A stretch of 64,000 nt of DNA from positions 80,886 through 144,885 of the forward strand of contig JAEZKC010000044.1 in NCBI GenBank assembly GCA_023436205.1, in the 5' to 3' direction. The position numbers and the translations under genes are program-made. Every line of letters begins with the position of its first letter. Within the stretch, counting starts at the first letter, position 1. Shown piece by piece: positions 8,262 through 17,531 of the stretch. The notes beneath the pieces are model-generated. The model searched no databases. It saw nothing but the letters and a program-made list of their open reading frames with translations, and was not told where the DNA came from. The stretch comes from Fibrobacterota bacterium (lineage in GTDB: Bacteria > Fibrobacterota > Chitinivibrionia > Chitinivibrionales > Chitinispirillaceae).

Positions 8262-8996
8262 ATGGCCAGGCAGAAGAAGCCACCTGAGCCTCCCAAGGGG
8301 GCGCCAGCTTACATGTCAACATGGGGTGATATGTGCACGCTTCTTCTCTGTTTTTTCGTTATGCTTCTGGCCATGTCCACTATTGATCCTGCCAAGTTCA
8401 ATGTGGCGGCTTCCTCATTTCAAAACGCTTTCAGCGGTGTACTGGAGTCTTTCCCTTCAGTGCTTATCACCAAGGATGTGCTTATTCCCAGAATGGGCGG
8501 TAATGAGCAGAACAAGCGAATGGCTATCGATGCTGCAATGCGTATTAAACGGGCAGTGGAGAAGGAAAAATTACAAGATGCGGTTAAGGTGCAGGTAACC
8601 GAGAGTGGAATCGCCATAAAGATCGCCGATCCTATCGGCTTTGATGTGGGGCAGGCGGAGATAAAGCCGGAACTGGCTCCCACGCTGCGTGACATCGCTC
8701 TTATCATAAATAAAGTAGGGTCGACCCAGATTAGGGTTGAGGGGCATACTGATGATTTGCCGATAAGAACAGCCAGATTTCCCTCCAACTGGGAGTTGTC
8801 TGCGGCCAGAGCGCTCAACGTGGTAAAGTTTTTTGCTCAGAGTGGCGGGATAAACCCTGCGCGGCTGAGTGCCATCGGATATGGAGAGTACAGGCCGCTT
8901 GTCCCAAACATCAGTGTGGAGAACAGGCGTGTCAACAGACGCATTGAGATCTATGTCGATTATGTACAAAAGAAAGAAAGTGAGTCGGAAAGCTGA
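8262..8996 (+). CDS. motB: MotB, flagellar stator subunit
   Basis: MotB anchors the stator to peptidoglycan and carries the ion-binding aspartate. The 244-residue protein has one N-terminal membrane helix containing the critical Asp (MSTWGDMCTLLLCFFVMLLA, Asp23), a linker, and a C-terminal OmpA-like peptidoglycan-binding domain (about 120-235) with IRVEGHTDDLPI and NWELSAARA motifs. It starts 2 bases after motA. Nothing is missing, so the stator should be functional. Confidence 0.95.
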   Translation: MARQKKPPEPPKGAPAYMSTWGDMCTLLLCFFVMLLAMSTIDPAKFNVAASSFQNAFSGVLESFPSVLITKDVLIPRMGGNEQNKRMAIDAAMRIKRAVEKEKLQDAVKVQVTESGIAIKIADPIGFDVGQAEIKPELAPTLRDIALIINKVGSTQIRVEGHTDDLPIRTARFPSNWELSAARALNVVKFFAQSGGINPARLSAIGYGEYRPLVPNISVENRRVNRRIEIYVDYVQKKESESES

Positions 8997-9021
8997 AAAC
9001 TTTCACTTACCGGAGTGACGC

Positions 9022-9567
9022 ATGAACGAGAAAGCAAAAGAAGCGGAAACCGCGCCGGCTGCCGGAGGGCAGACTAAGGAAAAGGGTGGCAACAAACTGG
9101 TGTTGCTGGGGATCATTTTGGTAATCATCGCGATTCAGACGGTGATCGTGATTCTCCTCATGCCCAAACCGGAGAATCCGGAGGCCACGGCAGCCAAGGC
9201 CCGCTCTGATTCCCTTAAAGTGGTTGCCGAGCAGGCTACCTCCATGGGGGCCACTACCATTGATGCTCCCATTGAGGCAATTGTCAATATTGCAGGAACT
9301 GAAGGGGAACGGTTTCTCAAAGCGGCCATCATTCTTGAATATGATGAAAAAAACGAAGTGCTTGGGGCTGAACTGAGACGCCGTGCTCCACGGTACAAGG
9401 ATCTGCTGCTTGACCATCTCTCTAAGCTTACGCTTATTGAGGTGACCGAACCGGATGCCCGGGACAAAATCCGTAAAGATCTGCTTCGTTTGATAAATAA
9501 GACTCTGCCCCCTAAAATGGGCGGAGAGGTAAGGGATGTGCTTTTTACTCAGTATATTATTCAATAA
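9022..9567 (+). CDS. fliL: FliL, stator-associated membrane protein
   Basis: FliL surrounds or supports the MotAB stator. The 181-residue protein has a short cytoplasmic N-terminus, one membrane helix (about 25-47; KLVLLGIILVIIAIQTVIVI), a Pro/Ala linker and a conserved periplasmic domain ending in a DVLFTQYIIQ-type tail, typical of FliL. It lies between motB and fliM as in many operons. Length and order agree with the family. Confidence 0.9.
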   Translation: MNEKAKEAETAPAAGGQTKEKGGNKLVLLGIILVIIAIQTVIVILLMPKPENPEATAAKARSDSLKVVAEQATSMGATTIDAPIEAIVNIAGTEGERFLKAAIILEYDEKNEVLGAELRRRAPRYKDLLLDHLSKLTLIEVTEPDARDKIRKDLLRLINKTLPPKMGGEVRDVLFTQYIIQ

Positions 9568-9585
9568 GGCACGGGGAGCTGTAGA

Positions 9586-10608
9586 ATGAGTGATATTCTT
9601 TCGCAAGAAGAGGTCGATGCCCTGCTTTCGGCCGTATCTGCGGGGAATGCTCCGGAGGTGGGCGGGCTTGACCAGTTCGGAGACGGTTCTGATTCATCAA
9701 ACGATTCAGACCGTTCGCTTTCGCTATATGACTTCAGACGTCCCGATAGAGTGTCCAAGGATCAAATGCGCACTCTGCAGAACGTGCACGAGGGCTATGC
9801 GAGACAGTTTTCCACCTCATTGACAAACTTTTTGCGTACATTTGTGGAGATAGAGCTAGTCAGTGTGGATCAGCTCACCTATTCTGAATTCGTAATGTCC
9901 ATCTCAAATCCAAGCTGCATCTACGTTTTTAAAATGGATCCGCTTGAAGGCTCTGCCATAATGGAAATCAACCCATCATTGGTGTTTTTCATTATCGATC
10001 GTCTCTTTGGCGGTCAGGGCAGACCATCGGAACAGAACCGTGAACTTACACTTATCGAACAGAACGTCATCCACCGTATCGTGGAGAAAGGACTTGCTGA
10101 CCTCAAGGAAGTATGGGAGCACATAGGATCTTTCCATTCGAAAATTGAGGCCTACGAGACAAATCCGCAATTTGTGCAGATCGCTCCACCCAGCGAAACG
10201 GTTATTCTCATCTCTCTTGAGGTTAGGATGCAGAACGCTTCAGGTTTAATGAGCATCTGTTTTCCCTATATGCTTCTTGAAAGCGTAATCAACAATCTTT
10301 CCGGTGAAAGCTGGATGTCAAGCCAGAGTGTAAGCACCGCTGAAACCCGTTCCATCATGGAGCAGGAAATGGCCGATGTGCAGCTTAAGCTTTCAACCGT
10401 GATTGGCAAGACTACTCTTACCATAAGGGATTTGCTGCAGCTTCAGCGCGGAGATGTGGTCTGTCTTGATAAACCTTTTGAGAGTGATCTTATTGTACAG
10501 ATCGAAGGGAAGACGAAGATGGCCGGTCGCTCGGGTCTGGTTGGACGCAGGAAAGCCGTGAAAATTACCAGTATTATTGAACAGGAGGTACCGGGCTGCG
10601 ATGAGTGA
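9586..10608 (+). CDS. fliM: FliM, flagellar switch protein
   Basis: FliM is part of the C-ring and binds phospho-CheY through its N-terminal peptide, seen here as MSDILSQEEVDALLSAV. The middle CheC-like domain (about 60-235; QFSTSLTNFLRTFVEIELVS, MEINPSLVFFIIDRLFGG) contacts FliG. The C-terminal SpoA domain (about 255-330; LSTVIGKTTLTIRDLLQLQ) joins FliN/FliY. The 340 residues are normal. The stop region overlaps the start of fliY by 8 bases, so the two are coupled. Confidence 0.95.
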   Translation: MSDILSQEEVDALLSAVSAGNAPEVGGLDQFGDGSDSSNDSDRSLSLYDFRRPDRVSKDQMRTLQNVHEGYARQFSTSLTNFLRTFVEIELVSVDQLTYSEFVMSISNPSCIYVFKMDPLEGSAIMEINPSLVFFIIDRLFGGQGRPSEQNRELTLIEQNVIHRIVEKGLADLKEVWEHIGSFHSKIEAYETNPQFVQIAPPSETVILISLEVRMQNASGLMSICFPYMLLESVINNLSGESWMSSQSVSTAETRSIMEQEMADVQLKLSTVIGKTTLTIRDLLQLQRGDVVCLDKPFESDLIVQIEGKTKMAGRSGLVGRRKAVKITSIIEQEVPGCDE

Positions 10609-11644
10609 CTACTTGTCTCAGGATCAGATTGACAGTCTGTTGTCCGGCGCATTCGGGGATGACGGAGCAGGGAGCAGTGGATCAGGGGGAAACGATCATC
10701 TGGCCTCAGTGGCATCGATGTTCGATCTCTTCTGCAGTCAGGCCTCAACCGTAGTGTCCACCGTTATCGGCAAGAAGATCGATTTTACCGCTGAGATTTG
10801 CGAGAAGGCTGACTTTTCTGCTATACAGGAGAGAATTCAGGCTGTGGTGGTCTCTCTAAACCTCTCTCTCAAGTCTGGAATCACCGGTGACATGTTTCTT
10901 ATTATGCAAAAGAAGGATGTGGCCGTTCTTTCTGATCTGATGATGATGGGGGATGGGAGCGCCGATTACAATGAGGATCACAAGGATGCCATCGGTGAAC
11001 TTTTCAATCAGGTTATGGGTGCTTTTTCAACTGCACTGGGTGCGGAGATGGGGCTTTCCATATCTGCCGGTTCCATAGAAGTTACCGAATTTGACCTGGA
11101 GAATCCGCCTTTTCCTGCCGATTCACTCGATATGGCTATTGCAAAGATGAATATCGAGGGACAGCTTGATTCCTACATCGCTCTGCTTATTCCGGAAAGT
11201 CTCGGAACGCAGTTTGTGAAGAAATCTTCTCCCAAAGAAGAATCACTGGGTGGGGATCTGGGAATCGGGTTGAATCAGTCTGAAATGGATGATCTTAACC
11301 GTATGGCATCCTCATTCAGTTCCAGTGATGGCCTCGACCAGTTCAGGGAAAGCAGTCCCATGGGGAGCACCTATGATGGTCCCAAGGAAAATATCGATCT
11401 TCTGTTGGATGTGGAGCTTGAAATTTATATAGAGCTTGGTAAATCAAGTCTCTCCATCAAAAAAATTCTGGAACTGGCTCCAGGATCTATTGTTGAACTG
11501 GATAAAATGGCAGGCGAGCCGGTGGATCTTCTTGTCAACAATAAGGTTGTTGCTAAAGGTGAAGTGGTAGTGGTTGATGAAAGTTTCGGAATAAGAATCG
11601 TATCGCTGGTCTCGGCAGAGGACAGAATACGAAGTCTTCGATAA
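10601..11644 (+). CDS. fliY: FliY, FliN-type switch protein with CheC-like domain
   Basis: The 347-residue product combines an N-terminal CheY-binding-like peptide (MSDYLSQDQIDSLLSGAF), a CheC-like domain (about 30-205) and a C-terminal FliN/SpoA domain (about 265-340; LLLDVELEIYIELGKSSLSI). FliY of Bacillus and Thermotoga completes the C-ring and can dephosphorylate CheY-P. One CheC half-site keeps the D-x3-E-x2-N pattern (DAIGELFN), but the expected downstream proline is not apparent, so phosphatase activity is uncertain. ATG 10601 is chosen because it overlaps the fliM end; an upstream in-frame start (10577) would add eight unsupported residues. Confidence 0.9.
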   Translation: MSDYLSQDQIDSLLSGAFGDDGAGSSGSGGNDHLASVASMFDLFCSQASTVVSTVIGKKIDFTAEICEKADFSAIQERIQAVVVSLNLSLKSGITGDMFLIMQKKDVAVLSDLMMMGDGSADYNEDHKDAIGELFNQVMGAFSTALGAEMGLSISAGSIEVTEFDLENPPFPADSLDMAIAKMNIEGQLDSYIALLIPESLGTQFVKKSSPKEESLGGDLGIGLNQSEMDDLNRMASSFSSSDGLDQFRESSPMGSTYDGPKENIDLLLDVELEIYIELGKSSLSIKKILELAPGSIVELDKMAGEPVDLLVNNKVVAKGEVVVVDESFGIRIVSLVSAEDRIRSLR

Positions 11645-11671
11645 ATGAGTGTTTTTTAGAAAGGCAAGTAT

Positions 11672-12238
11672 ATGGCACATTTGTGGAAGTCACTGGGGAG
11701 CATAAAGAAGATCGCGCTCACAATGACTTTTCTTGTTTCTGCAACAGTAATGCTTTCTGCCCAGGATCGCCTGGGAACGGGTGATTTTGACATCGGTAAA
11801 GTACGTCAGGCGGTGGCGAATGAAACTTACGACACCTCATTTTCCACCTCTCAGACCGCGCCGGTTCAGCGGGCTCAGGAAAATTATGTACTGGTGCTTT
11901 TGCGAATAATGGGTTATCTGGCCGTAGTTACCGCGCTCATTTTCGGGGTGGCCTGGTTTGTAAAGAAAGCCGGACTGGCCGGAGCATCGAAAGTCGGCGG
12001 GGGTGGAAGCATGGATGTTCTTGAGGTGCTCTCCTTCGGACAGAATAGAAACGCGGTACTCATACGTGTAATGGACACCGTATACCTCCTTGGTCAGACT
12101 CCCGGAAATATGGTGTTGCTGGAGAAGATCGAGGGCCAGAAGGCGATTGATATCATCTCATCCTCCAAAGGCGGAGCTAACATCATGCATTTCAAAGATG
12201 CTTTCAACAGTTTTTTGGGAAAGATGAAGAAATCATAA
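11672..12238 (+). CDS. fliO: FliO, flagellar export assembly protein
   Basis: FliO helps assemble the FliP ring of the export gate. The 188-residue protein has an N-terminal signal-like helix, a periplasmic stretch, a membrane helix (about 73-95; YVLVLLRIMGYLAVVTALIF) and a cytoplasmic FliO domain (about 110-160; MDVLEVLSFGQNRNAVLIRV and DTVYLLGQTP). Its stop overlaps the fliP start (TAATG). FliO is poorly conserved, but the domain and its place before fliP make the call safe. Confidence 0.85.
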   Translation: MAHLWKSLGSIKKIALTMTFLVSATVMLSAQDRLGTGDFDIGKVRQAVANETYDTSFSTSQTAPVQRAQENYVLVLLRIMGYLAVVTALIFGVAWFVKKAGLAGASKVGGGGSMDVLEVLSFGQNRNAVLIRVMDTVYLLGQTPGNMVLLEKIEGQKAIDIISSSKGGANIMHFKDAFNSFLGKMKKS

Positions 12239-13074
12239 TGATTCACAGCGAAGTATGCACTCCTCCTTTATCTTTATCGGAACGGACAGGTAAAGACTTG
12301 AGAGAAAAAAAACAGTCCGGGATCTTTTCGTCTCTGCGCACTGCCTTTTTTGCTTTTGTCATTTTGATCGGACCTGCCGTTACCGCTTTGCAGGCGCAGG
12401 CCATTCCCAAGCTTACGCTTTCCGTGGCAGACAGCAATAAGCCTGGCGATGTGGCGGTGGCGCTTCAGGTGCTTTTTCTGATAACTATTCTGGCCATCGC
12501 GCCGTCGATCCTGATAATGATGACCTCATTTGTCAGAATAGTAATTGTTCTTTCCTTCCTCAGGCGTGCACTGGGTACCCAAACAATGCCCCCGGATCAG
12601 ATAATGGTGGGGCTGTCTCTTTTCCTGACTCTTTTTGTGATGATGCCCGTATTTTCAGAAATCAATCAGAACGCGGTTCAGCCGTATATGGCCGAGCAGA
12701 TTCAGTTCAGGGAGGCCCTGGACAAGGCCGGTAAACCAGTTCGCAATTTTATGTTGCGGCAGGTAAGTGAAAAGGATGTCGCACTTTTTGTGCGCATCTC
12801 CCGCATGCCGCCCCCCCGAACCATAGACGATCTTCCATTTGAAGTGATTATCCCGGCTTTCATTACAAGTGAACTCAAAACCGGTTTTATCATAGGCTTC
12901 ATTCTGTTCATACCTTTTCTTGTGATTGACATGGTGGTTGCCAGTGTTCTGCTTTCCATGGGAATGATGATGCTTCCGCCGGTCATGATTTCCATGCCCT
13001 TCAAGATTATTCTTTTTGTGCTGGTGGATGGATGGCATCTTATTGTCCGTCAGCTGGTTGTGTCTTTCAGGTAA
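12238..13074 (+). CDS. fliP: FliP, flagellar export gate protein
   Basis: FliP forms the core of the export gate with FliQ and FliR. The 278-residue protein has a long N-terminus with a signal-like segment (about 30-53), then the conserved body from about 75: VLFLITILAIAPSILIMMTS, RRALGTQTMPPDQIM, and a C-terminal VMISMPFKIILFVLVDGWHL block. The first 28 residues are unusual and a later start is possible, but the ATG overlaps the fliO stop. Confidence 0.93.
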   Translation: MIHSEVCTPPLSLSERTGKDLREKKQSGIFSSLRTAFFAFVILIGPAVTALQAQAIPKLTLSVADSNKPGDVAVALQVLFLITILAIAPSILIMMTSFVRIVIVLSFLRRALGTQTMPPDQIMVGLSLFLTLFVMMPVFSEINQNAVQPYMAEQIQFREALDKAGKPVRNFMLRQVSEKDVALFVRISRMPPPRTIDDLPFEVIIPAFITSELKTGFIIGFILFIPFLVIDMVVASVLLSMGMMMLPPVMISMPFKIILFVLVDGWHLIVRQLVVSFR

Positions 13075-13084
13075 AGGAAGAAAC

Positions 13085-13357
13085 ATGGACCCCTCAGTTG
13101 TAGTTGATCTGGGTCGACAAGCCATATACATAACAATGCTCATATCCGGGCCGCTTCTACTGGTGGGGCTTGTAATCGGGCTTGTAGTGGGAATATTTCA
13201 GGCAGTCACGCAGATTCATGAAATGACTCTTACTTTCATCCCAAAAATCCTTGGAATCGTCGGTGTGCTGATTCTGCTTCTTCCCTGGATGCTCCTGAAG
13301 CTTATGGAGTACACCTACGGGTTATTTGATCTGATCGGTAACATGGGTGCCCGATGA
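13085..13357 (+). CDS. fliQ: FliQ, flagellar export gate protein
   Basis: This 90-residue protein has two membrane helices (about 17-38 and 50-75), with the family pattern VVVDLGRQAIYITMLISGP and GIFQAVTQIHEMTLTFIPKI. Four copies join FliP and FliR in the gate. ATG 13085 is used, with AAAGGAAG upstream; an open frame further 5' lies within fliP and is not the start. The stop overlaps the fliR start (ATGA). Confidence 0.95.
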   Translation: MDPSVVVDLGRQAIYITMLISGPLLLVGLVIGLVVGIFQAVTQIHEMTLTFIPKILGIVGVLILLLPWMLLKLMEYTYGLFDLIGNMGAR

Positions 13358-14145
13358 ACGGATTGATGGTTTCATTAGACCATGTGCAGTTCTTCCTGCT
13401 CATGTTTGTGAGAGTTGTCACAATGGTCCTTCTCCTGCCGGTGTTTGGAAACAATTCCATCCCTGCGCAGCTCAAAGTGGCCCTGTCTCTGCTTTTGACA
13501 ATTGCACTTTTTTCAACACAGCTTGCCGCAGGTCTCCCCCCGGCACCGTCCAATCTATCCACCGGAGTTTTTGTGCTGCTGGTGGCAAAGGAGGCAATGG
13601 TCGGGCTGGCTGTTGGCTTTGCAGCCTCATTTCTTTTTACCGCGGTTCAGTTTGCAGGTCATCTGGTTGACACCGAAATGGGTTTCGGTTTTGTGGAAAT
13701 GGTTGATCCATTCACTGATCAATCAGTTACAGCGTTAGGACAAATGCAGGTCATTCTTTTTACCATTCTCTTTCTTCTTTTCAACGGACATTATTTTCTG
13801 CTTATCTCTATCCAGAAGAGTTTTGAGCTGATTCCACTCATGGGAGCACATTTTCCCGGTGATCAGATGTCGGTACATGTCACCGGAATGATATCAGACA
13901 TATTTGTAGTGGCTTTTAAACTTTCCGCACCCATCTTTGTGACCTTGCTGTTGACAGAAATTGCACTTGGGGTTGTGGCCCGTACTGTTCCTCAAATAAA
14001 CATCTTTTTTGTGGGTATGCCTCTGAAGATTTTTGTGGGTATGGGAACTACTGTCATTGTGCTTCCCATGTTGGCCACACTCTTCAGAAGACTGGTGGAG
14101 GCGCTCATGCAGGATATATGGAAATTGTTGTACCTTATGAGCTGA
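13354..14145 (+). CDS. fliR: FliR, flagellar export gate protein
   Basis: FliR is the single-copy gate component. The 263-residue hydrophobic protein shows six or so membrane helices and the FliR patterns FLLMFVRVVTMVLLLPVFGN near the start, a QFAGHLVDTEMGFGFVEMVD block near residue 100, and ALGVVARTVPQINIFFVGMP near residue 210. It overlaps fliQ by four bases and is followed after a 60-bp gap by flhB. Confidence 0.95.
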   Translation: MNGLMVSLDHVQFFLLMFVRVVTMVLLLPVFGNNSIPAQLKVALSLLLTIALFSTQLAAGLPPAPSNLSTGVFVLLVAKEAMVGLAVGFAASFLFTAVQFAGHLVDTEMGFGFVEMVDPFTDQSVTALGQMQVILFTILFLLFNGHYFLLISIQKSFELIPLMGAHFPGDQMSVHVTGMISDIFVVAFKLSAPIFVTLLLTEIALGVVARTVPQINIFFVGMPLKIFVGMGTTVIVLPMLATLFRRLVEALMQDIWKLLYLMS

Positions 14146-14205
14146 CAATACGATATACTTACAATGTGTAAACAGAATCATGTTTTTGTCATCTGGAATT
14201 AGCTA

Positions 14206-15279
14206 ATGGCAGAAGACTCATCAGAAGAAAAGACCGAAGCGCCATCGGATAAAAAGCGACAGGACGCCCGGCAGAAAGGCACGGTCGCCAAAAGTACCGA
14301 AGTTAATTCGGTGCTGGTGCTGCTTGTCGCCATTCTTCTGTTTAAAGTGGCCGGTGCATGGATGATGGATGAGTTTGCATCCTGCATACGTGAGTTTTTC
14401 GCCCTTTGCTCACGCACAGAAATGAGCATGCAGTTCTTTCTGGAATTGTCAAACAAGACAATGATTCTGATTTTTAAGCTGGTGATGCCTATTGCAGGCT
14501 CCATATTGGTGGTTGGCGTGCTGGCGAATGTGATTCAGATCGGTTTGCTCTTTACCCTTGAACCGCTTACGCCGAAACTTGAAAAGATAAATCCGCTCAG
14601 CGGTGCACAGAGGCTCTTCTCCATGCGGTCACTTGTTGAGCTGGTGAAAAATATCCTGAAGATCATCGTGATAGGCTACGTTGCATACATCACAATTAAA
14701 GGCGAATATGAGAAGCTTCTGGTACTGGCCGATGCATCTGTCTTTACCATCTGGCAATTTACTCTTGCAGTGGCTTTTAAAATACTTTTGAGAGTGGCCA
14801 TCGTACTTCTTATAATCGCCGTTCTGGATTATGCCTACCAGCGCTTCGAACATGAAAAGAAGCTCAAAATGACCTTTCAGGAGGTTAAAGAGGAACGCAA
14901 GCAGATGGATGGAGACCCGCAGGTAAAATCCCGCATCAGGTCTCTTCAGAGGGAAATGGCTCGAAGGCGCATGATGGAGCAGGTCCCGAAGGCAACGGTG
15001 GTGGTGACTAACCCCACACACATCGCTATCGCTCTGAGATACGATCCCAGCGAAAATGATGCCCCGGTGGTTGTTGCAAAAGGAAAGCAGTACATGGCCG
15101 AAAGAATAAAAAAGATAGCTGCCGAACATAATATACCCATGGTGGAGGATAAACCTCTGGCTCGTGCGATGTACGACAAGATCGATATTGGTCTGCCTAT
15201 TCCGATGGAATTTTTCACTGCTGTGGCGGAGATCATGGCGTACGTGTTCAGATTGAAAGGCAGAACCGCAGCAGCTTAG
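14206..15279 (+). CDS. flhB: FlhB, export specificity switch
   Basis: FlhB controls the change from rod/hook to filament export by self-cleavage at NPTH. The 357-residue protein has four membrane helices in the first 210 residues, a charged linker (FQEVKEERKQMDGDPQVKSR) and the cleavage motif Asn269-Pro-Thr-His272, at the same position as in enterics. The start region (EEKTEAPSDKKRQDARQKG) is the typical N-terminal signature. It works with FliK encoded at 1373. Confidence 0.97.
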   Translation: MAEDSSEEKTEAPSDKKRQDARQKGTVAKSTEVNSVLVLLVAILLFKVAGAWMMDEFASCIREFFALCSRTEMSMQFFLELSNKTMILIFKLVMPIAGSILVVGVLANVIQIGLLFTLEPLTPKLEKINPLSGAQRLFSMRSLVELVKNILKIIVIGYVAYITIKGEYEKLLVLADASVFTIWQFTLAVAFKILLRVAIVLLIIAVLDYAYQRFEHEKKLKMTFQEVKEERKQMDGDPQVKSRIRSLQREMARRRMMEQVPKATVVVTNPTHIAIALRYDPSENDAPVVVAKGKQYMAERIKKIAAEHNIPMVEDKPLARAMYDKIDIGLPIPMEFFTAVAEIMAYVFRLKGRTAAA

Positions 15280-15359
15280 ATGTTTTTTGGTCTGTTGTGG
15301 GGGTAGGGGATGGAGTATTTTTACTATCTTTTCCTTGAATCTATAGGAACAATTTTCTA

Positions 15360-17459
15360 ATGAAATCAGAGGGAACCACTCCCAATCTGGGTAACATACT
15401 GAGCGCTCCGTTTCTGCAGAATCTCGCTAAACAGCGTGACTTAATTGTCGTGCTTGGTGTTGTGGGTATTCTGGTGGTGATGGTCATCCCTATACCCACT
15501 ATGCTCATGGATCTCTTTCTGGCGCTTAATCTCTGCATCGCTCTTATGATCCTTCTGGTCTCCATGTACAACAAGGATGCACTTGAATTCAGTGTATTTC
15601 CCTCTCTTCTGCTGACGGTTACTCTTTTTCGATTATCGCTCAACGTGGCCACTACCCGTCTCATATTGAGCCAGGCCGATGCGGGGCGTGTGGTGGAGGT
15701 GTTCGGATCATTTGTGACCCGCGGCAACATGGTTGTGGGTGCAGTGATATTTATCATACTGGTATTGATTCAGTTTGTGGTGATCACCAAGGGTGCCGGC
15801 CGTATTGCTGAAGTTGCGGCCCGATTTACTCTCGATGCCATGCCCGGCAAGCAGATGGCCATTGATGCCGACCTCAATGCTGGCCTTATTAATGAGGAGC
15901 AGGCTCGTGAACGACGCCAGCTTATTGCCCGTGAAGCAGACTTTTACGGGGCGATGGATGGAGCATCAAAGTTTGTACGAGGCGATGCTGTCGCCGGTAT
16001 TCTTATTACGTTGATTAACGTGGTCGGCGGGTTTATTATCGGTATAGCACAGATGGGCATGGATTGGAGCGAGGCACTTTCCACATATACCATGCTTACC
16101 ATTGGTGATGGACTTGTATCCCAGATCCCGGCCCTCATGATTTCAACCGGTGCCGGTATCCTTGTCAGCCGCGCTGCATCGGAGGGTAATCTTGGTCAAG
16201 AGATAACAACTCAGCTCTTTTCCCGGCCCAAAGTGTTGGGGGTTGCCGGGGGAATGATGCTGTTTTTCGCCATAATCCCAGGTTTTCCCAAAGTACCTTT
16301 TATTTTACTTGGGCTGAGTGCGTTTGCGACTGCCTACGCTGGAAGTAACAGAATCAAGCAGGAAACTCAGAAACGGGAATCTCAGGCTGCACAGCCGGCA
16401 CAGACTAAACCTAAAGAGGAGCGGGTGGAGGACTTCCTTCATGTCGATCCCATGGAACTTGAAATCGGGTACGGTCTCATACCAGTTGTTGATGTAAAGC
16501 AGGGCGGAGATCTTCTTGACCGCATAACTATGATACGACGTCAGCTTGCGACAGAGCTTGGCATAATTATCCCACCCATACGAATAAGAGATAACATTCA
16601 GCTCAAGCCAAACGAGTATCGTATCAAGATCCGTACAGTTGCGGTAGGGAAAGGCGAGCTGATGAGCGGAGCCTATCTTGCCATGGATCCAGGTACCGCC
16701 ACCAAAAAAATTCGCGGTGTGCCCACTGTGGAGCCTGCATTTAACCTTCCAGCGCTCTGGATAACTGAAAGTCAGAAAGGTGATGCTGAAATGGCCGGCT
16801 ACACCGTAGTGGAACTTCCGGCCGTGCTTGCCACTCACTTGACTGAAACCATAAAGAGCCATGCTCATGAGATTCTTACTCGCCAGGATGTGAAAACTTT
16901 GCTCGATAACATTAAGGAGCACGCCGCAACAGTCGTGGATGAGCTTGTTCCTTCAGTGCTAAGTGTTGGCGAAATCCATAAGGTATTGCAGAATTTGCTC
17001 AGGGAAAAGGTTACCATCAGGGATCTGTTGCTTATTCTTGAAACCTTGGCCAATGTGGCTCCTCGAAGTAAGAATACTGATATTCTGACCGAATATGTGA
17101 GAAATGCGTTGGCTGCCCAGATCTGTGAGACGTATAAGAATGATGACGGGGTGATCCCTGTGATTACGCTAGACCCCAATCTGGAAGCTCGTCTGGAGGG
17201 GGCTATTCAGGAAAGTGACGGAACGTTCCGTTTTGCTCTGTCGCCCACCGAAGTGAGCCGGATACTCGAAGCTACTGGAGCGCAGATCGATGAGGTCAAG
17301 CAGGCTGGCGAGCTTCCGATTCTTATCTGTTCACCTACGGTGAGAATGCAACTCAAGCGGCTCACCGAAACAAATTATCGTGATCTGATAGTGCTTTCTT
17401 ACAATGAGATAGTGCCTGGAGTGGAGATCCGGTCCATGGGGATGCTGTCATTGGACTAA
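15360..17459 (+). CDS. flhA: FlhA, flagellar export gate protein
   Basis: FlhA forms the nonameric export channel platform. The 699-residue protein has eight membrane helices in the first 330 residues, the family signature between helices 4 and 5 (RFTLDAMPGKQMAIDADLNA), and a large cytoplasmic domain (about 360-690) that docks chaperone-substrate complexes. The length is normal. An 80-bp gap separates it from flhB. No alternative function is plausible given the neighbours. Confidence 0.97.
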   Translation: MKSEGTTPNLGNILSAPFLQNLAKQRDLIVVLGVVGILVVMVIPIPTMLMDLFLALNLCIALMILLVSMYNKDALEFSVFPSLLLTVTLFRLSLNVATTRLILSQADAGRVVEVFGSFVTRGNMVVGAVIFIILVLIQFVVITKGAGRIAEVAARFTLDAMPGKQMAIDADLNAGLINEEQARERRQLIAREADFYGAMDGASKFVRGDAVAGILITLINVVGGFIIGIAQMGMDWSEALSTYTMLTIGDGLVSQIPALMISTGAGILVSRAASEGNLGQEITTQLFSRPKVLGVAGGMMLFFAIIPGFPKVPFILLGLSAFATAYAGSNRIKQETQKRESQAAQPAQTKPKEERVEDFLHVDPMELEIGYGLIPVVDVKQGGDLLDRITMIRRQLATELGIIIPPIRIRDNIQLKPNEYRIKIRTVAVGKGELMSGAYLAMDPGTATKKIRGVPTVEPAFNLPALWITESQKGDAEMAGYTVVELPAVLATHLTETIKSHAHEILTRQDVKTLLDNIKEHAATVVDELVPSVLSVGEIHKVLQNLLREKVTIRDLLLILETLANVAPRSKNTDILTEYVRNALAAQICETYKNDDGVIPVITLDPNLEARLEGAIQESDGTFRFALSPTEVSRILEATGAQIDEVKQAGELPILICSPTVRMQLKRLTETNYRDLIVLSYNEIVPGVEIRSMGMLSLD

Positions 17460-17483
17460 CTGTCGTAAACGACCGATGATCGC

Positions 17484-17510
17484 CGGCGTTTGAAAATCTT
17501 TCGAACGCCG
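17484..17510 (+). other. Hairpin between flhA and flhF
   Basis: CGGCGTT and AACGCCG form a stem that can extend through TGAAA/TTTCG around a short loop. It sits in the 72-bp flhA-flhF gap and has no T-run. It may be a processing or attenuation signal. Confidence 0.45.
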
Positions 17511-17531
17511 AAATAGAGGGGAAATAAGTAC

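Noticed and set aside
12655..13143. 162-codon minus-strand frame over fliP and fliQ
   Set aside because: Opposes two well supported genes and is His/Asn-rich without domain signal.
16305..16922. 205-codon minus-strand frame inside flhA
   Set aside because: Antisense to flhA, with no start signal or known motif.
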